A stretch of DNA of 64,000 nt, taken from the NCBI GenBank assembly GCA_027886175.1, contig JAJNNQ010000075.1, positions 56,295,001-56,359,000 on the forward strand, written 5' to 3'. The stretch's first letter is position 1. Each line of letters starts with the position of its first letter. The notes beneath the pieces are model-generated. The model did not search any database. It was not told the origin of the DNA and was given only the letters and a program-made list of their open reading frames with translations. This document shows positions 62,953-64,000 of this stretch, piece after piece. The translations under genes were made by a program, and so were the position numbers. This stretch comes from Phylloscopus collybita (lineage: Eukaryota > Chordata > Aves > Passeriformes > Phylloscopidae).

Positions 62953-64000
62953 ATTGTTGAAGGTGTCCAGAATTTATTCAGCCTTACAGAAGCTCAGGAT
63001 TCCCTGTTACAGCTGGCACAGTACTTTTCAGAGCCTGTCTTGGTTTGCCTCGAATTAAGTGACAGCATCTCCAAATCCCATTTGCTATTGACTAAACAGC
63101 AGAGGAGCCAAATGACCTCTATCAGCTGTTCCTGAGACATGCAGAAGAATGCAAATACCTCCTCTGTAGGTTTGGGTTTTATAAGTCCTCCTCTTGTTGA
63201 CAGCATGGAGATACGGGTGCTATGCATGACAGCACATCAGAGCTTTTCTGATCTAAACTCGTACGAGCCTTGCCATCTGACCAGACAAAAATCCATCAAT
63301 TGTTCAAGCAAGCAGAAAGTGCTCAGTGTTTAGCCTTAAAAAGATAGCAAAAATACTTACACAGACAGTGTACTTTACACCTTTGTGAGACTTCCAAAAA
63401 GGGCATCCCACCACCTCTGATGTGAGGTTTTGCTCATGATTTCCCACAGACTGCTGGTTACCCAGGTTTGTCTTTACCTGATTTCAAACCCTTCCTAGCG
63501 ATATATCCATTGCCAGCATCTTGTATGTACATCTGAGGGGAGAGAACAAACAAAGAGAGAAAGCACCCAAGGGGAAGGCCATCAGTTTGCAGAAGTCTAA
63601 TATCCTCAGGAAGATCACTCAGGGAAGCAGATAAATTAAAAACCTTTCTGAGGCAGCATTCTCCTGAGGGGCTGTCCGTGCCTGCCCCGCTCCCGCTGCT
63701 CATCACACTCCACTTTCACAAGCAGCAGGCAGCCCTGAGATGCCTTTCTCCATGGAGGCCTGTTGAAAGGGCTCATCTTTTCCAGCGTGGCAGCGTGTTG
63801 TTTATTTATGGTGCTGGTGCTGCAGCAGGCGTGGGGCCTCTGCAAAAAGAACACACGGCTCTGTAAGATAATAAAACAGCCAGAAGGCTTTCTGTGTGTT
63901 TGTGTCACAAAAGGCTCTTCAGAGAGGAACAGTTTTAGTGTCTGAGGAATGAAGTGCTATTTCAGAATCTGGAGGCTGCAGGTTCTTTTAACAATGGAAT
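62953..64000. other. Unassigned sequence with one exon-like segment
   Basis: Moderately GC-richer than the average of the window. No repeat was recognised. One segment with good splice signals (63478-63532, minus) is listed separately. Other frames here, including 90 codons at 63636-63908 (minus), show no recognisable domain. Confidence 0.45.
63478..63532 (-). other. Strong exon-like 55-bp segment (minus strand)
   Basis: On the minus strand a pyrimidine tract of about 27 bases, closing GTTTGTTCTCTCCCCTCAG, precedes the segment. The segment ends TCAG and is followed by GTAAAGAC, a good donor. Exactly one of the three frames is open across all 55 bases. It reads MYIQDAGNGYIARKGLKS and leaves the exon in phase 1; the other two frames have stops. 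No family was recognised. The next exons would lie outside the window or far to the left. A chance arrangement cannot be excluded, but this has the best splice-signal pair found in the window. Confidence 0.35.

Noticed and set aside
1..64000. CRISPR arrays, tRNA and rRNA genes, bacterial operons
   Set aside because: No regularly spaced repeats, cloverleaf genes or ribosomal sequence were found. The repeat content points to a bird genome, where CRISPR arrays are not expected.

Overview
This window looks like a gene-poor, AT-rich piece of a bird chromosome, either intergenic or inside a very large intron. The main evidence is the repeats. CR1-type LINE fragments, the dominant retroposon of bird genomes, recur throughout, with CR1 3' ends near positions 2121, 9397, 37845, 48640, 56080 and 62950. 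An LTR of the kind widespread in birds lies at 20051-20624. No Alu, L1, MIR-type or tRNA-derived SINE pattern was noticed. No complete protein-coding gene, tRNA, rRNA or CRISPR array could be supported. The longest open frames (174, 151, 135 and 129 codons) are either inside CR1 fragments or look like chance. Repeat families were recognised by eye against remembered CR1 and LTR patterns, so family names and outer boundaries are approximate.

Layout. 1-19 kb: mostly featureless AT-rich DNA with a CR1 3' end at 2.1-2.6 kb and an old plus-strand CR1 at 8.5-9.4 kb. 19.2-21.5 kb: a minus-strand CR1 cut by an LTR (20051-20624, minus strand), which may have degraded retroviral sequence to its right. 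24.4-24.9 kb: a very old CR1-like fragment. 32.5-35.2 kb: an LTR tail, then two head-to-tail CR1 copies, one split by an AT microsatellite. 37.8 kb: a short CR1 3' end. 46.4-47.6 kb: the only GC-rich spot, a CpG island of about 280 bp at 46978-47260, with a CTCF-like motif inside it, E2F- and CRE-like motifs on its left edge, and exon-like signals on both sides. 48.6-50.3 kb: a CR1 fragment and a tentative second LTR. 53.0-53.4 kb: a decayed integrase-like coding relic that follows none of the CR1 or LTR patterns. 56.1 kb and 62.3-62.95 kb: two more CR1 3' ends. 63.5 kb: a 55-bp minus-strand sequence with strong splice signals on both sides and one open frame.

The parts do not form a pathway. 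The sequence reads as a history of retroposon insertion, plus one probable promoter-like CpG island. The items most worth checking are the integrase relic, the CpG island, and the exon-like segment at 63478-63532.
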